A stretch of DNA of 64,000 nucleotides from Caballeronia sordidicola (GTDB lineage: Bacteria; Pseudomonadota; Gammaproteobacteria; Burkholderiales; Burkholderiaceae), in assembly GCF_002220365.1 (NCBI RefSeq), contig NZ_MTHB01000229.1, positions 1-64,000 on the forward strand. The letters are read 5' to 3'. Position 1 is the stretch's first letter. Each line of letters opens with the position of its first letter. Shown piece by piece: positions 9,213-17,226 of the stretch. Made by a program: the position numbers and the translations under genes. A model generated the notes under the pieces. The model was not told where the DNA came from. It was given only the letters and a program-made list of their open reading frames with translations, and searched no databases.

Positions 9213-9932
9213 ATGGCACTCGATTCCAGCATGTCAATTTCATCTTCGGATTTTCCCAACAGCACGGCCAAGCCATCGTCCAACGTGCCGAGCAGTGCGC
9301 TTCCTGAGCGGCCGTCAACGACATCGTCGGGAAGCGGAGATGCCTTGATGGCGGCGCTCAAGCTTACGTTGCAACGTATGGGGCTCGACCCGAGCGGGTT
9401 TGCAGCGGCCAGTAACGGATCCACTGACACCGATTCTTCTTCGGGCAACTCGGGCACGACCGCCGAATCTCAAACGCGCGGGGAGGCCAACAAAAGCGCA
9501 GGCAAGCAGTTCCTGGTGGCGTTGTATCAGGCACTTGTCTTGCAGCACAGCCTTAATGCGCCCTCTCAGCAAGAGGGCGATGTTGCGCCAACGGACCAGG
9601 TGACATCAGCGTATGTCGATCTCGGCTCTTCCATAGAAGAGCTTGCGAAGACTGTCCGGTCGACTTCCGTGGAACCCGATAGTCCAGCCGACACCTGGGA
9701 CTGGCAGCTCGACGACCCCCTTGGATCCACGTCCAGCGGTGCTGATAGTGCGAATGGCACCGTCACCATTGCTGGAGCTGTCAGCACGCTCGACAACGCA
9801 TTGCAATCCTATGTAGCGCCTGATGGTAATGCGGGAGAGGTGTCGTTAGCGGATGTTCTGGATGGTTTGAGCGAAGAGACCAAGGGTATTAGATGGAATC
9901 CGATCGGACTGGTCGTCGACGTGAAGGTCTAG
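9213..9932 (+). CDS. Ser/Thr-rich hydrophilic protein, unknown function
   Basis: A 239-residue acidic protein without cysteine, signal peptide or membrane segment. The N-terminal 120 residues are dominated by Ser, Thr, Gly, Asn and Pro, interrupted by the helix-like ALMAALKLTLQRMGLDPSGF. A second helical segment, AGKQFLVALYQALVLQHSL, is followed by SAYVDLGSSIEELAKTV. GAGAGAC precedes the ATG at 9213. The disordered amphipathic composition resembles secreted or chaperone-bound proteins, for example type III substrates, but no motif proves this. The 89-nt block copy B lies immediately downstream. Confidence 0.65.
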   Translation: MALDSSMSISSSDFPNSTAKPSSNVPSSALPERPSTTSSGSGDALMAALKLTLQRMGLDPSGFAAASNGSTDTDSSSGNSGTTAESQTRGEANKSAGKQFLVALYQALVLQHSLNAPSQQEGDVAPTDQVTSAYVDLGSSIEELAKTVRSTSVEPDSPADTWDWQLDDPLGSTSSGADSANGTVTIAGAVSTLDNALQSYVAPDGNAGEVSLADVLDGLSEETKGIRWNPIGLVVDVKV

Positions 9933-10023
9933 GTTTCACCATGCCGAATGTTCAGTGGCAACGCAATTTTCGCGCTCCCCTTGCGTTCCCCTTGCGTTCC
10001 CGTTAACTACGGCTGAGACAGCA

Positions 10024-10112
10024 CGGTAAGTGCTCGTAAGGAGTCGAGAAAAAGCGGTGATCTTTCATTGATCAAAGCGAGCGGTTAAGCGTGATCATTC
10101 ATTGTCGAAAGA
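10024..10112 (+). promoter_or_regulatory. 89-nt conserved intergenic block (copy B)
   Basis: Second copy of the block seen at 5423-5511, again 89 bases from CGGTAAGT to CGAAAGA. It contains TTGATCA and GTGATCATTC, which form partial dyad symmetry around the centre. It ends 82 bases before the ATG at 10195. Location in two intergenic gaps of the same accessory region suggests shared regulation of the following genes; this is inference. Confidence 0.5.
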
Positions 10113-10194
10113 GCGTTCCAGCGACCTGGCATGTATTCAAATCTGTCTTGAGGCTGCCTCGATCCCTTAACCTTTATTGAAAGCGAGCCTGATC

Positions 10195-10386
10195 ATGAAT
10201 GTCAACAACTATAGCCCTGCAGAACGTATTGCGCCGACGACCATGCGCCCGACCGGCGGCAGCTCAGGTAACGCAGCAGGCAATGCTGCTAAAACCGATT
10301 CGCCATCGCTGCCGATCGAGCAAGCGACTCCTCCAACTCTGCCGTCGAACGGCTTGGTCGGCACACGCATCAACACCAGCGCCTGA
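10195..10386 (+). CDS. Small disordered protein (63 aa), unknown
   Basis: Begins MNVNNYSPAERIAP and is rich in Pro, Ser, Thr, Ala and Asn, ending GLVGTRINTSA. There is no signal peptide, cysteine or membrane segment. Its composition is like that of the Ser/Thr-rich protein upstream at 9213, and it follows the conserved block copy B. The start at 10195 is weakly supported. The product is unrecognised; it may be an intrinsically disordered small protein or a cargo-like peptide. Confidence 0.45.
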   Translation: MNVNNYSPAERIAPTTMRPTGGSSGNAAGNAAKTDSPSLPIEQATPPTLPSNGLVGTRINTSA

Positions 10387-10405
10387 AAGGGTAGCGGCCT
10401 TATAT

Positions 10406-10603
10406 ATGCTCAATCTGCAGTCTTATAAACGCCACGTGCGGCTGGTGACATGCCTGATGACGGGCGTGTTCATATTGCCAATGGAGGGTTGCGCGGTGGC
10501 TGCATTGCCGTGCCGCCTGGTGTCGGCCACGCTTAAGATCGTGCCGGCCGTGGGTCATGCGGCCGCCGCCCCGTTCGATACATGCGCCGACGCAATCGAT
10601 TGA
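10406..10603 (+). CDS. Small DUF6726-like membrane-associated protein
   Basis: A 65-residue product beginning MLNLQSYKRHVRLVTCLMTG. A hydrophobic signal-like segment ends near MEGC, giving a possible lipid-attachment Cys. The rest is CAVAALPCRLVSATLKIVP, then VGHAAAAPFDTCADAID. This arrangement (AALPCR, KIVP.VGH, AAAPFD.CA.AID) is what I remember of small Burkholderia proteins assigned to DUF6726, though that match is from memory. It starts 19 bases after the preceding stop and 140 bases before the flgH homologue, so co-transcription is possible. The function is unknown. Confidence 0.55.
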   Translation: MLNLQSYKRHVRLVTCLMTGVFILPMEGCAVAALPCRLVSATLKIVPAVGHAAAAPFDTCADAID

Positions 10604-10744
10604 CCAAGACCGATTTTCCGCCCGACGTGATGAGCGGGCGAGCACGGCTTAGGACTTAGCCGCAGGTCATCAGCCCAGACGCTGGCCTTTATTTCGCCGT
10701 GCCGCGCGTGGCCAAAAACCTTGATCTGGTGAACCATTAAAAAC

Positions 10745-11416
10745 ATGAACTCGTTAAAGTTTGTGATTCTGGCTAGCGGTATAGCGTCGCTCGCTGGATG
10801 CTCAGGCGGCTCGAATTCTATCGTCGATATGCCGACGTTCGCGCCGGTCGTGGTCTCAAGTCCGTTGAATATTGAAACCGGGGGCGCAATCTACCAGGGT
10901 GGCAACACGCTGGCCTTGTACGAAACGCCCCATGCGCAACACGTGGGCGATGTATTGACGATTCGTCTCTCCGAGTCCTACTCGGCTAATAACAGCGGCG
11001 ATGCGTCAGCTAACCGTGCGAGCGACATCAGCGCGGAAGCTGCCGATAAGTCTAGCGGAGCCGCGGCGCGACTGGCCAAGCTGTTTAACATTGGATCCGC
11101 CAGCACGACGTTCAAAGGGCAGGGAGCGGTGACGAACACGACCGGGATGACAGGGACGCTCGCGGTGTCGGTTATTGCCACGCTGCCGACAGGGAATCTT
11201 GTGGTTGCAGGGGACAAGATCATTGCGATGAACCAGAACCGCGATCGTCTGCGGTTGTCGGGTATCGTGAATCCCAAGGATATCGAGGTTGGAAACTACG
11301 TATCGTCCAGCAAAGTGGCCAATGCGCGTATTGAGCAGGCAGGTGTGGGTATGCTCGCCGACGCAACTACAGTGGGCTGGCTACAGCGAATGTTTCTTAG
11401 CGTGCTGACATTCTGA
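10745..11416 (+). CDS. flgH: Flagellar L-ring protein FlgH homologue (isolated)
   Basis: A 223-residue outer-membrane lipoprotein with a classic lipobox LAGC at residues 16-19. Alignment landmarks with FlgH are GGAIYQGGNTLALYETPHAQ, VGDVLTIRLSESYSA, FKGQGAVTNT followed by GTLAVSV, GDKIIAMNQNRDRLRLSG, VNPKDIE, VADARIE-like VANARIEQAG and the C-terminal WLQRMFLSVL. FlgH forms the L-ring that lets the flagellar rod cross the outer membrane. No other rod, ring or hook gene flanks it, so it is either a spare copy or a repurposed ring protein. The chromosome should carry a full flagellar cluster elsewhere. Confidence 0.88.
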   Translation: MNSLKFVILASGIASLAGCSGGSNSIVDMPTFAPVVVSSPLNIETGGAIYQGGNTLALYETPHAQHVGDVLTIRLSESYSANNSGDASANRASDISAEAADKSSGAAARLAKLFNIGSASTTFKGQGAVTNTTGMTGTLAVSVIATLPTGNLVVAGDKIIAMNQNRDRLRLSGIVNPKDIEVGNYVSSSKVANARIEQAGVGMLADATTVGWLQRMFLSVLTF

Positions 11417-11568
11417 TCTCGCGAGGGCAGCGGCCGGGGTCGGCGCCGGTTTGCTGCTATAAAGCGCATCGCCATCATCGCTGACCGTCTTGAGCCAGCG
11501 GCTTGCTCCAGAGTATTTCGGATGAAACGCGAGACCGCCGATTACCTTTTACGCTGGCTTAGCATTTT

Positions 11569-11593
11569 AGCGTGCGCTTCGTGGACGCACGCT
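11569..11593. terminator. Hairpin after the exported-protein gene
   Basis: Perfect 8-bp arms AGCGTGCG/CGCACGCT with a 9-nt loop, touching the 3' end of the minus-strand gene at 11594. There is no T-tract on the minus strand, so it may be an mRNA-end stabiliser rather than a true terminator. Confidence 0.35.
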
Positions 11594-11974
11594 TCACGGA
11601 GCGGACGGATGTTTCGCCAACGTGCCCAGATCTTCATCCAGGCTTGTGCGAATGGTCGTGATTGCTTGGTCGACATTGGTCGGGCGGAGCAGATTGCGCG
11701 CGAGTGCTTCGTATACATATTGGCGGATCGCCGGAACCTGAGTCTTTAGCAGGACGTCGTGGTAGATATCCCTCATCTCGCTTTCCCGGCCGTTCAGGTC
11801 ATATAGCCTCTGCAAATGCTGTAGATCATTAACCACCGCAAAGCTCGGTCCGAACCCTTCGCGGTCAACGCGGTCGCCATTCGGGTTGGACGGCGAAGTG
11901 CTTTGAGCGAATACGCTGCCGGCACCGGTTGCCAGGACGCTTGCGAGAAGGAGAGTTTGGGTAAGTTGTTTCAT
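11594..11974 (-). CDS. Exported small helical protein, unknown
   Basis: 126 residues with a signal peptide (MKQLTQTLLLASVLATGAG, cleavage near VFAQS). The mature protein is predicted to be helical and contains QHLQRLYDLNGRESEMRDIY and YVYEALARNLLRPTN, without cysteines. The start at 11974 gives a standard signal peptide; the frame is open further upstream, but that part has no coding character. It is convergent with flgH. No family is recognised. Periplasmic location is the only firm inference. Confidence 0.6.
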   Translation of the reverse strand: MKQLTQTLLLASVLATGAGSVFAQSTSPSNPNGDRVDREGFGPSFAVVNDLQHLQRLYDLNGRESEMRDIYHDVLLKTQVPAIRQYVYEALARNLLRPTNVDQAITTIRTSLDEDLGTLAKHPSAP

Positions 11975-12571
11975 GATTATCGAGTAGGACTTCCCTAAGC
12001 GGAAGTCGGGTAAGAAATACGGAGTACTCAAGCGACCTTCATCGCATCTGCATTGATTCCGACTTCGACACCAGCCGTCGGCCATGTGCAAGATCGATCC
12101 TGCGAAGAAAGCACACCGGACGATCCTACTAAGTAGATCTTCTACAGCGTTGTATCCATTGACGAAGAACGGTGCGGAGGATGACTGAGATACGGTCACT
12201 CGCCTACATTGATTCGTCAATGCGCAGGGTTATGATTGCGCACTTTCGCGAACGCTGAATCGCCGAGCAACATGCACGTTCGCCAAGTCCTTCCTGAATC
12301 TTATAAAAAATTTCATCGCGTTTATTCAAGTGCGGAAAGTAAGCGCATACGCCTCCGAAATGGCAGGCAATTAAAGGAAATATTGCGTAAGCCTTAAGAC
12401 AAAGTCATGCCTTTTCCACGAAATTTACTTGAGAGAAAAGGAGGATCATTCGATTCAGGGAGGTTCGTTACCCATACAATGCGATGCTTCTCCTGGCGCC
12501 TTCGTCAAGCGATCAATTGATCAATTCATCGACGATCTATTTTTTAATTCTGTAAAATTCGCGGAGAGAGC
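11975..12571. other. AT-rich intergenic region upstream of the flhC segment
   Basis: No gene is supported. The stretch 12300-12460 and 12535-12560 is notably AT-rich for this genome and likely carries promoters for the flhC transcript. A 12-bp palindrome GATCAATTGATC lies at 12511-12522. No flhD-like frame is present on the plus strand. Confidence 0.45.
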
Positions 12572-12757
12572 ATGTTGCTGATCGGCGGTGCAGTAGGTTT
12601 TATGTCCGGGGTTCTGCTTATGTTCTTCCTCCTTGGACTTCGGGTGCCTGAAGATCGGGTAGTCGATGTCACCAGCACGCCGACGACGCACAATCCGGCT
12701 AAAGCGCGGACTCGGAGCGCCGAGGCGTTCTTTCGAGTACGCGGTTCCCGCGCTTGA
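12572..12757 (+). CDS. Small single-span membrane protein (61 aa)
   Basis: GGAGAGAG precedes the ATG at 12572. Residues 1-24 form one hydrophobic helix (LLIGGAVGFMSGVLLMFFLLG). A short, basic, cytoplasmic-type tail (PTTHNPAKARTRS) follows. It lies 71 bases before flhC in the same orientation, in the place usually held by flhD, but it has no FlhD similarity. It is probably co-transcribed with flhC. The function is unknown. Confidence 0.55.
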   Translation: MLLIGGAVGFMSGVLLMFFLLGLRVPEDRVVDVTSTPTTHNPAKARTRSAEAFFRVRGSRA

Positions 12758-12828
12758 ATCCCGCGGTCAGCGAATAGCGCTGGCCGATGCAACAGTCGAG
12801 CAGTTTGTATAAGAAGAGGATTACGCCA

Positions 12829-13488
12829 ATGGCGAAGAAAAGCATTACTGAAGACGCTCAGGACGTGATGCGGGCGGCCATCCTGATCGAACTCGGTGCA
12901 CGTATTCAAGTGCTGGAAAGCGAAGTCAACCTCTCTCGCGACCGCATGATCCGCCTTTATCAGGAAGTGAAGGGCGTGTCTCCGCCGAAGGGCATGTTGC
13001 CGTTCTCGGTCGACTGGTTCCTGACATGGGCACCGAATATTCACGCATCGCTCTTCTACAACATCTATAGATTCCTGACGGATCTTGCGGGTTGTTCGCA
13101 TTTCGATGCATTGACTAAGGGCTATAAGCTTTATCTCGAGCACTGCGAGCGTCACGACAGCTACATCATGTTGAGCTTCACGCGCGCCTGGACGCTCGTG
13201 CGTTTCTTCGACGCCGGCATCCTCCAGCTGACCCGGTGCTGCACTTGCACGGGCAAGTTTGTTACGCGCAAGCAAGACGCGGCGCACGGCGCGGTGTGCG
13301 GAAGTTGCCAGCCGCCGTCGCGGGCGGGCAAGAGCGCCAAGCCCGTTTCTCGGGTCACGGAAGACGAAGCCGCCGCTGAATGCAGCCCCGGACAGTTCGA
13401 CGCCATGGAGGAGTTGAATTCGACCCTGTCCAACTGCGCTGACTTGGAGCCGGCTCGGCACGAGGCATCCTGTGGGCAAGCTGCTTAA
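12829..13488 (+). CDS. flhC: Flagellar master regulator FlhC homologue (no flhD partner)
   Basis: 219 residues. Clear FlhC features are IELGARIQVLESEVNLSR, SPPKGMLPFSVDWFLTW, LYLEHC and FTRAWTLVRFFDAGILQL. The zinc-binding cysteines at 137, 140, 157 and 160 (CCTC...CGSCQPPSR) sit at the same residue numbers as in Escherichia coli FlhC. A longer acidic C-terminal tail (about 165-219) is extra. FlhC normally acts only as an FlhD4C2 complex to activate flagellar class II promoters. No flhD is adjacent, so it must use a distant FlhD, another partner, or compete with the main FlhC. AGAGGA precedes the ATG at 12829, favouring it over 12787. Confidence 0.9.
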   Translation: MAKKSITEDAQDVMRAAILIELGARIQVLESEVNLSRDRMIRLYQEVKGVSPPKGMLPFSVDWFLTWAPNIHASLFYNIYRFLTDLAGCSHFDALTKGYKLYLEHCERHDSYIMLSFTRAWTLVRFFDAGILQLTRCCTCTGKFVTRKQDAAHGAVCGSCQPPSRAGKSAKPVSRVTEDEAAAECSPGQFDAMEELNSTLSNCADLEPARHEASCGQAA

Positions 13489-13571
13489 GCGAGCTACCTC
13501 GCGGGCCACATAAGCCACGCTATAGAGTCTCCGAGTCTCGGGTTCGTGTCACCGGAGACTCGTGACCATGT

Positions 13572-13590
13572 TGCGGCCTTTCTGGCCGCA
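13572..13590. terminator. Possible hairpin between convergent genes
   Basis: TGCGGCC-TTTCT-GGCCGCA forms a perfect 7-bp stem between flhC (plus) and the minus-strand lipoprotein gene. No T-run follows on either strand, so its role as a terminator is uncertain. Confidence 0.4.
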
Positions 13591-13609
13591 TCGGCGCTTC
13601 ATTCTCTAA

Positions 13610-14260
13610 TCAATCCGACGTTGCAACCACCATCTTGTCGATAAGCGCCGTGACCTTGGTCGCCGTGCTCGCGAAGCGATCGAGCTTGGCGCCGCTTGTA
13701 GCGTAGCTGGCAGCGATCACGATCTTCCCGTGCTGGATCAAGGTGAGGTTGATGGCAGAAATGTACTGGGTGTACCCGTCGGTGAATGTGCGATGGCCCC
13801 AATCGGTGGCCGCGCTGTACACGAGCGTCGCTTCGCAACTGGGCGATGAGGTCCCGGGCGCATACACAGTCGACTCCACCCCGCGTTTATGCAATGCGTA
13901 CTGCAATGCCGGGACAAAGTCGCCAACCGGGACCATGGAATTCCACTCGATGCAAACAGTATGAAGGGACGCCTGATCACCATTGATGACGGTGGGTGAA
14001 GAGTGGTTCGATGCAATGCTCAATCCGGCTTGTACGACGGAGCCGGCTGCATCGACAGCGGATATCACGGTCAGTGCGCAGCCCGATAACAAGCATGGGC
14101 TGAGCGCGGCGCAGATGAGCGAAGCATTGCGCAGGGATCTTTTAATCCGGCGCGCGAGGAGCCCCACTGGTTCGGCGATGTCGGTCATGCCGGGGCGAAT
14201 GGCGGGTTCGACAATGGCCGAGCCGTATCCTTCGGTCGTGCATTCGATCAAGCTATCCAT
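13610..14260 (-). CDS. Lipoprotein of unknown function
   Basis: Up to 216 residues. A hydrophobic segment ends in the lipobox LLSGC, near residue 60 of the longest frame. A shorter start at 14188 (MTDIAEPVG...) is equally plausible, and neither has a clear binding site. The mature protein has CIEWNSMVPVGDFVPALQYAL, a variable region with SPSCEATLVYSA, and a strand-rich end (YTQYISAINLTLIQHGKIVIAASY). This suggests a small alpha/beta periplasmic domain anchored in the outer membrane. I do not recognise a named family. The neighbour at 14624 is also exported and on the same strand. Confidence 0.6.
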   Translation of the reverse strand: MDSLIECTTEGYGSAIVEPAIRPGMTDIAEPVGLLARRIKRSLRNASLICAALSPCLLSGCALTVISAVDAAGSVVQAGLSIASNHSSPTVINGDQASLHTVCIEWNSMVPVGDFVPALQYALHKRGVESTVYAPGTSSPSCEATLVYSAATDWGHRTFTDGYTQYISAINLTLIQHGKIVIAASYATSGAKLDRFASTATKVTALIDKMVVATSD

Positions 14261-14623
14261 GACGCCGCCACCCCTGGTTTGCGATCTTCAGCGAGTAGCG
14301 AGCGGATGCAATTCGTGTGAACCTTGCACGCTTGCAGTAAGACTGACTCGACCAGACACGCTCTTGACGATGAAATGACCGCGAAGACGACGGGTGATAT
14401 TCCTGTTGACTTGCATGACTGATTTCCGAGGATGAACAGGGCGTTGGTTGTGATCCAACTAGTGGAAAGCAATGGATCGTCTGGCCGCAATTCGATAGTC
14501 GCGTACATCGGCAAGAGGTGAAGCGGCAAGCAACAGACAGCTCCCGCAAGGCCTTTCTCAACCTTTCCGCGTCGGCACGAAAAGTCATGCAGTTCGCAAG
14601 GGAGCGCCACTCGCCAACTTTCG
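14261..14623. other. Intergenic, no gene seen
   Basis: Minus-strand frames through this stretch are rich in Cys, Ser and Arg with no start signal and are not considered coding. A variant of the 19-base string near 8941 occurs at about 14589. No hairpin of note was found. Confidence 0.35.
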
Positions 14624-15346
14624 CTAGCTCGCGTCAACGCTACTGGTCTTCCATTGCTGCACAACGGACTTCACCCAGGCGTCGGGCGCTTTGAGCAAAT
14701 AAACAAGCGTGGCATTACGCGTAGCCGGCAAGAAACGCAAGGTGATCGAACTCACCGCGTTTTCCCATTCGTAGACCGGTAGCGCATTGCTTGCAGAGGT
14801 GGAGGCAGATGCATGCGCGCCAGCGCGCGGCACGCCATAGCGGTCCGCAAGAGCGTGGCGCAGATCGGCCGCCGTGCCTTCGTCTATGACGAACGACATT
14901 TCATACAACCTGAAGGTGGTTTGTCCGCTGACCCGTGCGAAGCGCAGCATGTGGTCCTGCGCCGGCGCGCCGTCGACCACTGCGCGCGATATCGCCCAGC
15001 CATTGGCTTGTTGATGCGCCCAGCGGCAAGCAACCGTCAGGCTTTCGCGCGTCTTAAGACTCATGCCCAGGGAGCCGGCGATCACATCGGTCTCGCACAC
15101 CGGCACACTGTCGATCGGGGTCGCCCTGACGGTCGCGCCTGCCTGGAATGCGTCGAGGGTTATACCGAGAGGAATTCCGCGAAATTCGAAGGGCGTATCT
15201 TGAGGGTGCCTTTTCTGATCAGCGGCTTTGCTCTTGGAGCCACCCGCGTCGTGCGCGACCGGGTCCGCGTGAACGGTGACGAACGGAGTAAGCGACAGCA
15301 CTCCGGTAACTAGCGCAAGTGCGCAGGCAAACAGGGTGGGTTTCAT
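14624..15346 (-). CDS. Exported protein of unknown function
   Basis: 240 residues with an N-terminal signal peptide (MKPTLFACALALVTGVLSL, cleavage near VHADP). A short linker rich in Lys, Ser and Asp comes next, then a domain beginning FEFRGIPLGITLDAFQAG, a pattern common in small Burkholderia periplasmic proteins in which a repeated 'F.G..LG...d.f' start is seen. Two cysteines (VPVCETDVI and VACRWAH) could form a disulfide. The end contains YEWENAVSSITLRFLP. No named family was identified. Periplasmic location is well supported. Confidence 0.65.
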   Translation of the reverse strand: MKPTLFACALALVTGVLSLTPFVTVHADPVAHDAGGSKSKAADQKRHPQDTPFEFRGIPLGITLDAFQAGATVRATPIDSVPVCETDVIAGSLGMSLKTRESLTVACRWAHQQANGWAISRAVVDGAPAQDHMLRFARVSGQTTFRLYEMSFVIDEGTAADLRHALADRYGVPRAGAHASASTSASNALPVYEWENAVSSITLRFLPATRNATLVYLLKAPDAWVKSVVQQWKTSSVDAS

Positions 15347-15349
15347 GGC

Positions 15350-15517
15350 TCAGTTGATCGCTAACGCACGCATGTCGAATACCATGCTTGCGGTTTGCTC
15401 CACGAACCTGACCCTGTGCAGCATCGCCGAAGGCCATTGACCGCATTGGGCCGTTGTTGTGGGAACATAAAGCCGGTTCGAGAAGCCAGAAAGTTCTGGT
15501 TTGCCGTGATGGGTCAT
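15350..15517 (-). CDS. Possible 55-aa leader-like small protein
   Basis: The frame begins MTHHGKPELSGFSNRLYV with GAGG seven bases upstream of the ATG. Its stop lies only three bases before the start of the exported protein at 15346, so it could be translationally coupled. No signal peptide or family is seen. Support rests on the binding site and spacing alone. The rest of the gap, 15518-15763, shows no gene. Confidence 0.3.
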   Translation of the reverse strand: MTHHGKPELSGFSNRLYVPTTTAQCGQWPSAMLHRVRFVEQTASMVFDMRALAIN

Positions 15518-15763
15518 GATGAGCCTCGCGTAGCGCATTGATTCCGAGCATCTATTCGACGCCACGCATCGAGGCACCAGGCTTGCGGGTGATCGATGCG
15601 CGGCAAAGCGTATTACGTGTCGAATCATCGCACCGGGTTTGGGCGTGCGATGTGAGAAGGAGTGCACGGTTTCCTGCAGTGCTTACGAGCTGTTTCCGCT
15701 GCTTACCATTTTTTAGCCGGAGATTCTTCGGGCTTAAGCAATCGGGAAAGGGGCGAGCCTGAC

Positions 15764-16276
15764 TTAGAACATCGTGTTGTCGTTAGCCGCGTGCTCGGGC
15801 ACTGGTTGGATCACATCCCAATGTTCGGCAATCTTGCCTTGATCGACGCGGAAGATATCGACGATAGCGTTGCCGCGGTCCTGCGGGTCGCGGGTCGAAT
15901 GAACATGAAGAAACACGAGATCGCCATCGGCCGCGCTGCGCACGATCATGGAGCGTGCCTCGGGGTTTGCTTTGAAGCGTTCCGTAAAGAAGCTGATAAA
16001 CGGCGCCGACCCGCTTGGCACGCGCGGATTGTGCTGAATGTAATTCGGCGCGAGCACCGTGCTTGCGATACTGAGGTCGTGTCGATTGAATACCGTGTCA
16101 TAGAAGCGTACGACCAGCGCACGATTGCTTTCTTCCTGGGCGAGATTGCGCGTTGCCGTAGCGGCCGGCATGGCGCTATCTTGCGCGCAGGCGGCACGGC
16201 TCGCGACGACGGCAAGCAGTGCAGTAGCGGCGAGCGCACGGCGAAGGAGGGGTGTCTTGGGCAGCTTGATGATCAT
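15764..16276 (-). CDS. Exported SnoaL/NTF2-like fold protein
   Basis: 170 residues. A signal peptide (about 1-31, ending ACAQD) is followed by an NTF2-like domain. The SnoaL-type landmarks are ALVVRFYDTVFNRHD, APNYIQHNPRVPSG and DGDLVFLHVHS, with a closing IVDIFRVDQGKIAEHWDVIQP. Members are polyketide-cyclase-like or ligand-binding proteins; the catalytic activity here is unknown. Export to the periplasm is common among the Burkholderia versions. It lies upstream of nothing obvious in its own orientation and 62 bases after the LysR gene stop, on the same strand. Confidence 0.82.
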   Translation of the reverse strand: MIIKLPKTPLLRRALAATALLAVVASRAACAQDSAMPAATATRNLAQEESNRALVVRFYDTVFNRHDLSIASTVLAPNYIQHNPRVPSGSAPFISFFTERFKANPEARSMIVRSAADGDLVFLHVHSTRDPQDRGNAIVDIFRVDQGKIAEHWDVIQPVPEHAANDNTMF

Positions 16277-16338
16277 ATGAAATCCGTTGGTTGGTCCGTT
16301 GCCAGTACTGCTTCAGTCATGATGTCCAGGCTTGGTCG

Positions 16339-17226
16339 TTATCTCAGCGCCAGCGCCAGTTCCACGAACTGCTGAACGCGTGAGTTCACATCGCCGTGGC
16401 GATGAGCAATATAAAGCGTCGTCTTGGTATCGTCGTCGTCGAGTTGCCTGAATACGACACCCGGTATGGCGATGGCCTTCAGCGTGGCCGGCACCAGCGC
16501 GATCCCCAGGCCGGTTGCTGTAAGGCCGATCAGCGTGGACGCCTGCTGTGCTTCCTGGACAACATAAGGCTCGAAGCCGCGCTTCGCGCATAACGCGACC
16601 GTTTGCTCGTGTACGGCGACACCCGCTTGCCGTGGATAGGCAATAAACGGTTCGTCGCGCAGGTCTGCGAGCTTGATGGACGCGGCCTTGGCGAGCGGAT
16701 GGCTCGCATGTATCGCGAGCAGCAGCGGCTCTTCGAGCAACGGTGTAAATACCAGGTTCGACGGCGGCGTGGAGAGCGGCAGGCGCAAGAGTCCGACATC
16801 GAGTTCCCGGGCGTCGAGCTGTTCAATCTGCTGCGACGAAGACAACTCATGCAGGCCTATCTGCACGTTCGGCCGTTGTGTGCGGTACGCGTGGATCAAC
16901 CGCGGAAAGAGTGGCGATAACGATGACGCATTCGTAAAGCCCAGCCGCAAACGCCCGACCTGACCGCTAACCGTTTGCCAGACATTTTCTTTAGCGAGGT
17001 CGATGCGCGCGAGGATGTGCTTCGCATCGTTCATCAGGGAAAACCCGGCCTCGGTCAATGCCACCGATCGACTCGTCCTATGAAAGAGCCGCGCGCCAAG
17101 CTCGGTTTCAAGCGCCTGGATCGCCAGGCTCAACGGGGCTTGTGTAATACCCAGCCGCTCAGCGCTGCGCCGGAAATGCAGTTCCTCGGCGAGCACAACG
17201 AAATATTCCAAATGCCTGACGTGCAT
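16339..17226 (-). CDS. LysR-family transcriptional regulator
   Basis: 295 residues. The N-terminal winged HTH begins MHVRHLEYFVVLAEELHFRRSAERLGITQAPLS in two blocks, followed by the LysR substrate-binding domain (about 90-290). The start at 17226 matches the canonical LysR N-terminus; the open frame upstream is not family-like. It is divergent from the HpcH/HpaI aldolase gene with a 98-bp gap, so it most likely controls the catabolic run at 17.3-22.9 kb with a ring-cleavage or hydroxy-acid intermediate as inducer. Confidence 0.92.
   Translation of the reverse strand: MHVRHLEYFVVLAEELHFRRSAERLGITQAPLSLAIQALETELGARLFHRTSRSVALTEAGFSLMNDAKHILARIDLAKENVWQTVSGQVGRLRLGFTNASSLSPLFPRLIHAYRTQRPNVQIGLHELSSSQQIEQLDARELDVGLLRLPLSTPPSNLVFTPLLEEPLLLAIHASHPLAKAASIKLADLRDEPFIAYPRQAGVAVHEQTVALCAKRGFEPYVVQEAQQASTLIGLTATGLGIALVPATLKAIAIPGVVFRQLDDDDTKTTLYIAHRHGDVNSRVQQFVELALALR

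Noticed and set aside
12544-13518. 324-codon minus-strand open frame opposite flhC
   Set aside because: It is antisense to a well-supported FlhC homologue and has no family motifs or binding site; long antisense frames are expected in high-GC DNA.
8941-14608. 19-base string CAGTTCGCAAGGGAACGCC found near 8941 and 14590
   Set aside because: Only two copies with one mismatch and no common context; may be chance or an old duplication.
14248-14664. 138-codon minus-strand frame between the two exported-protein genes
   Set aside because: It is rich in Cys/Ser/Arg, overlaps both neighbours and has no start signal.
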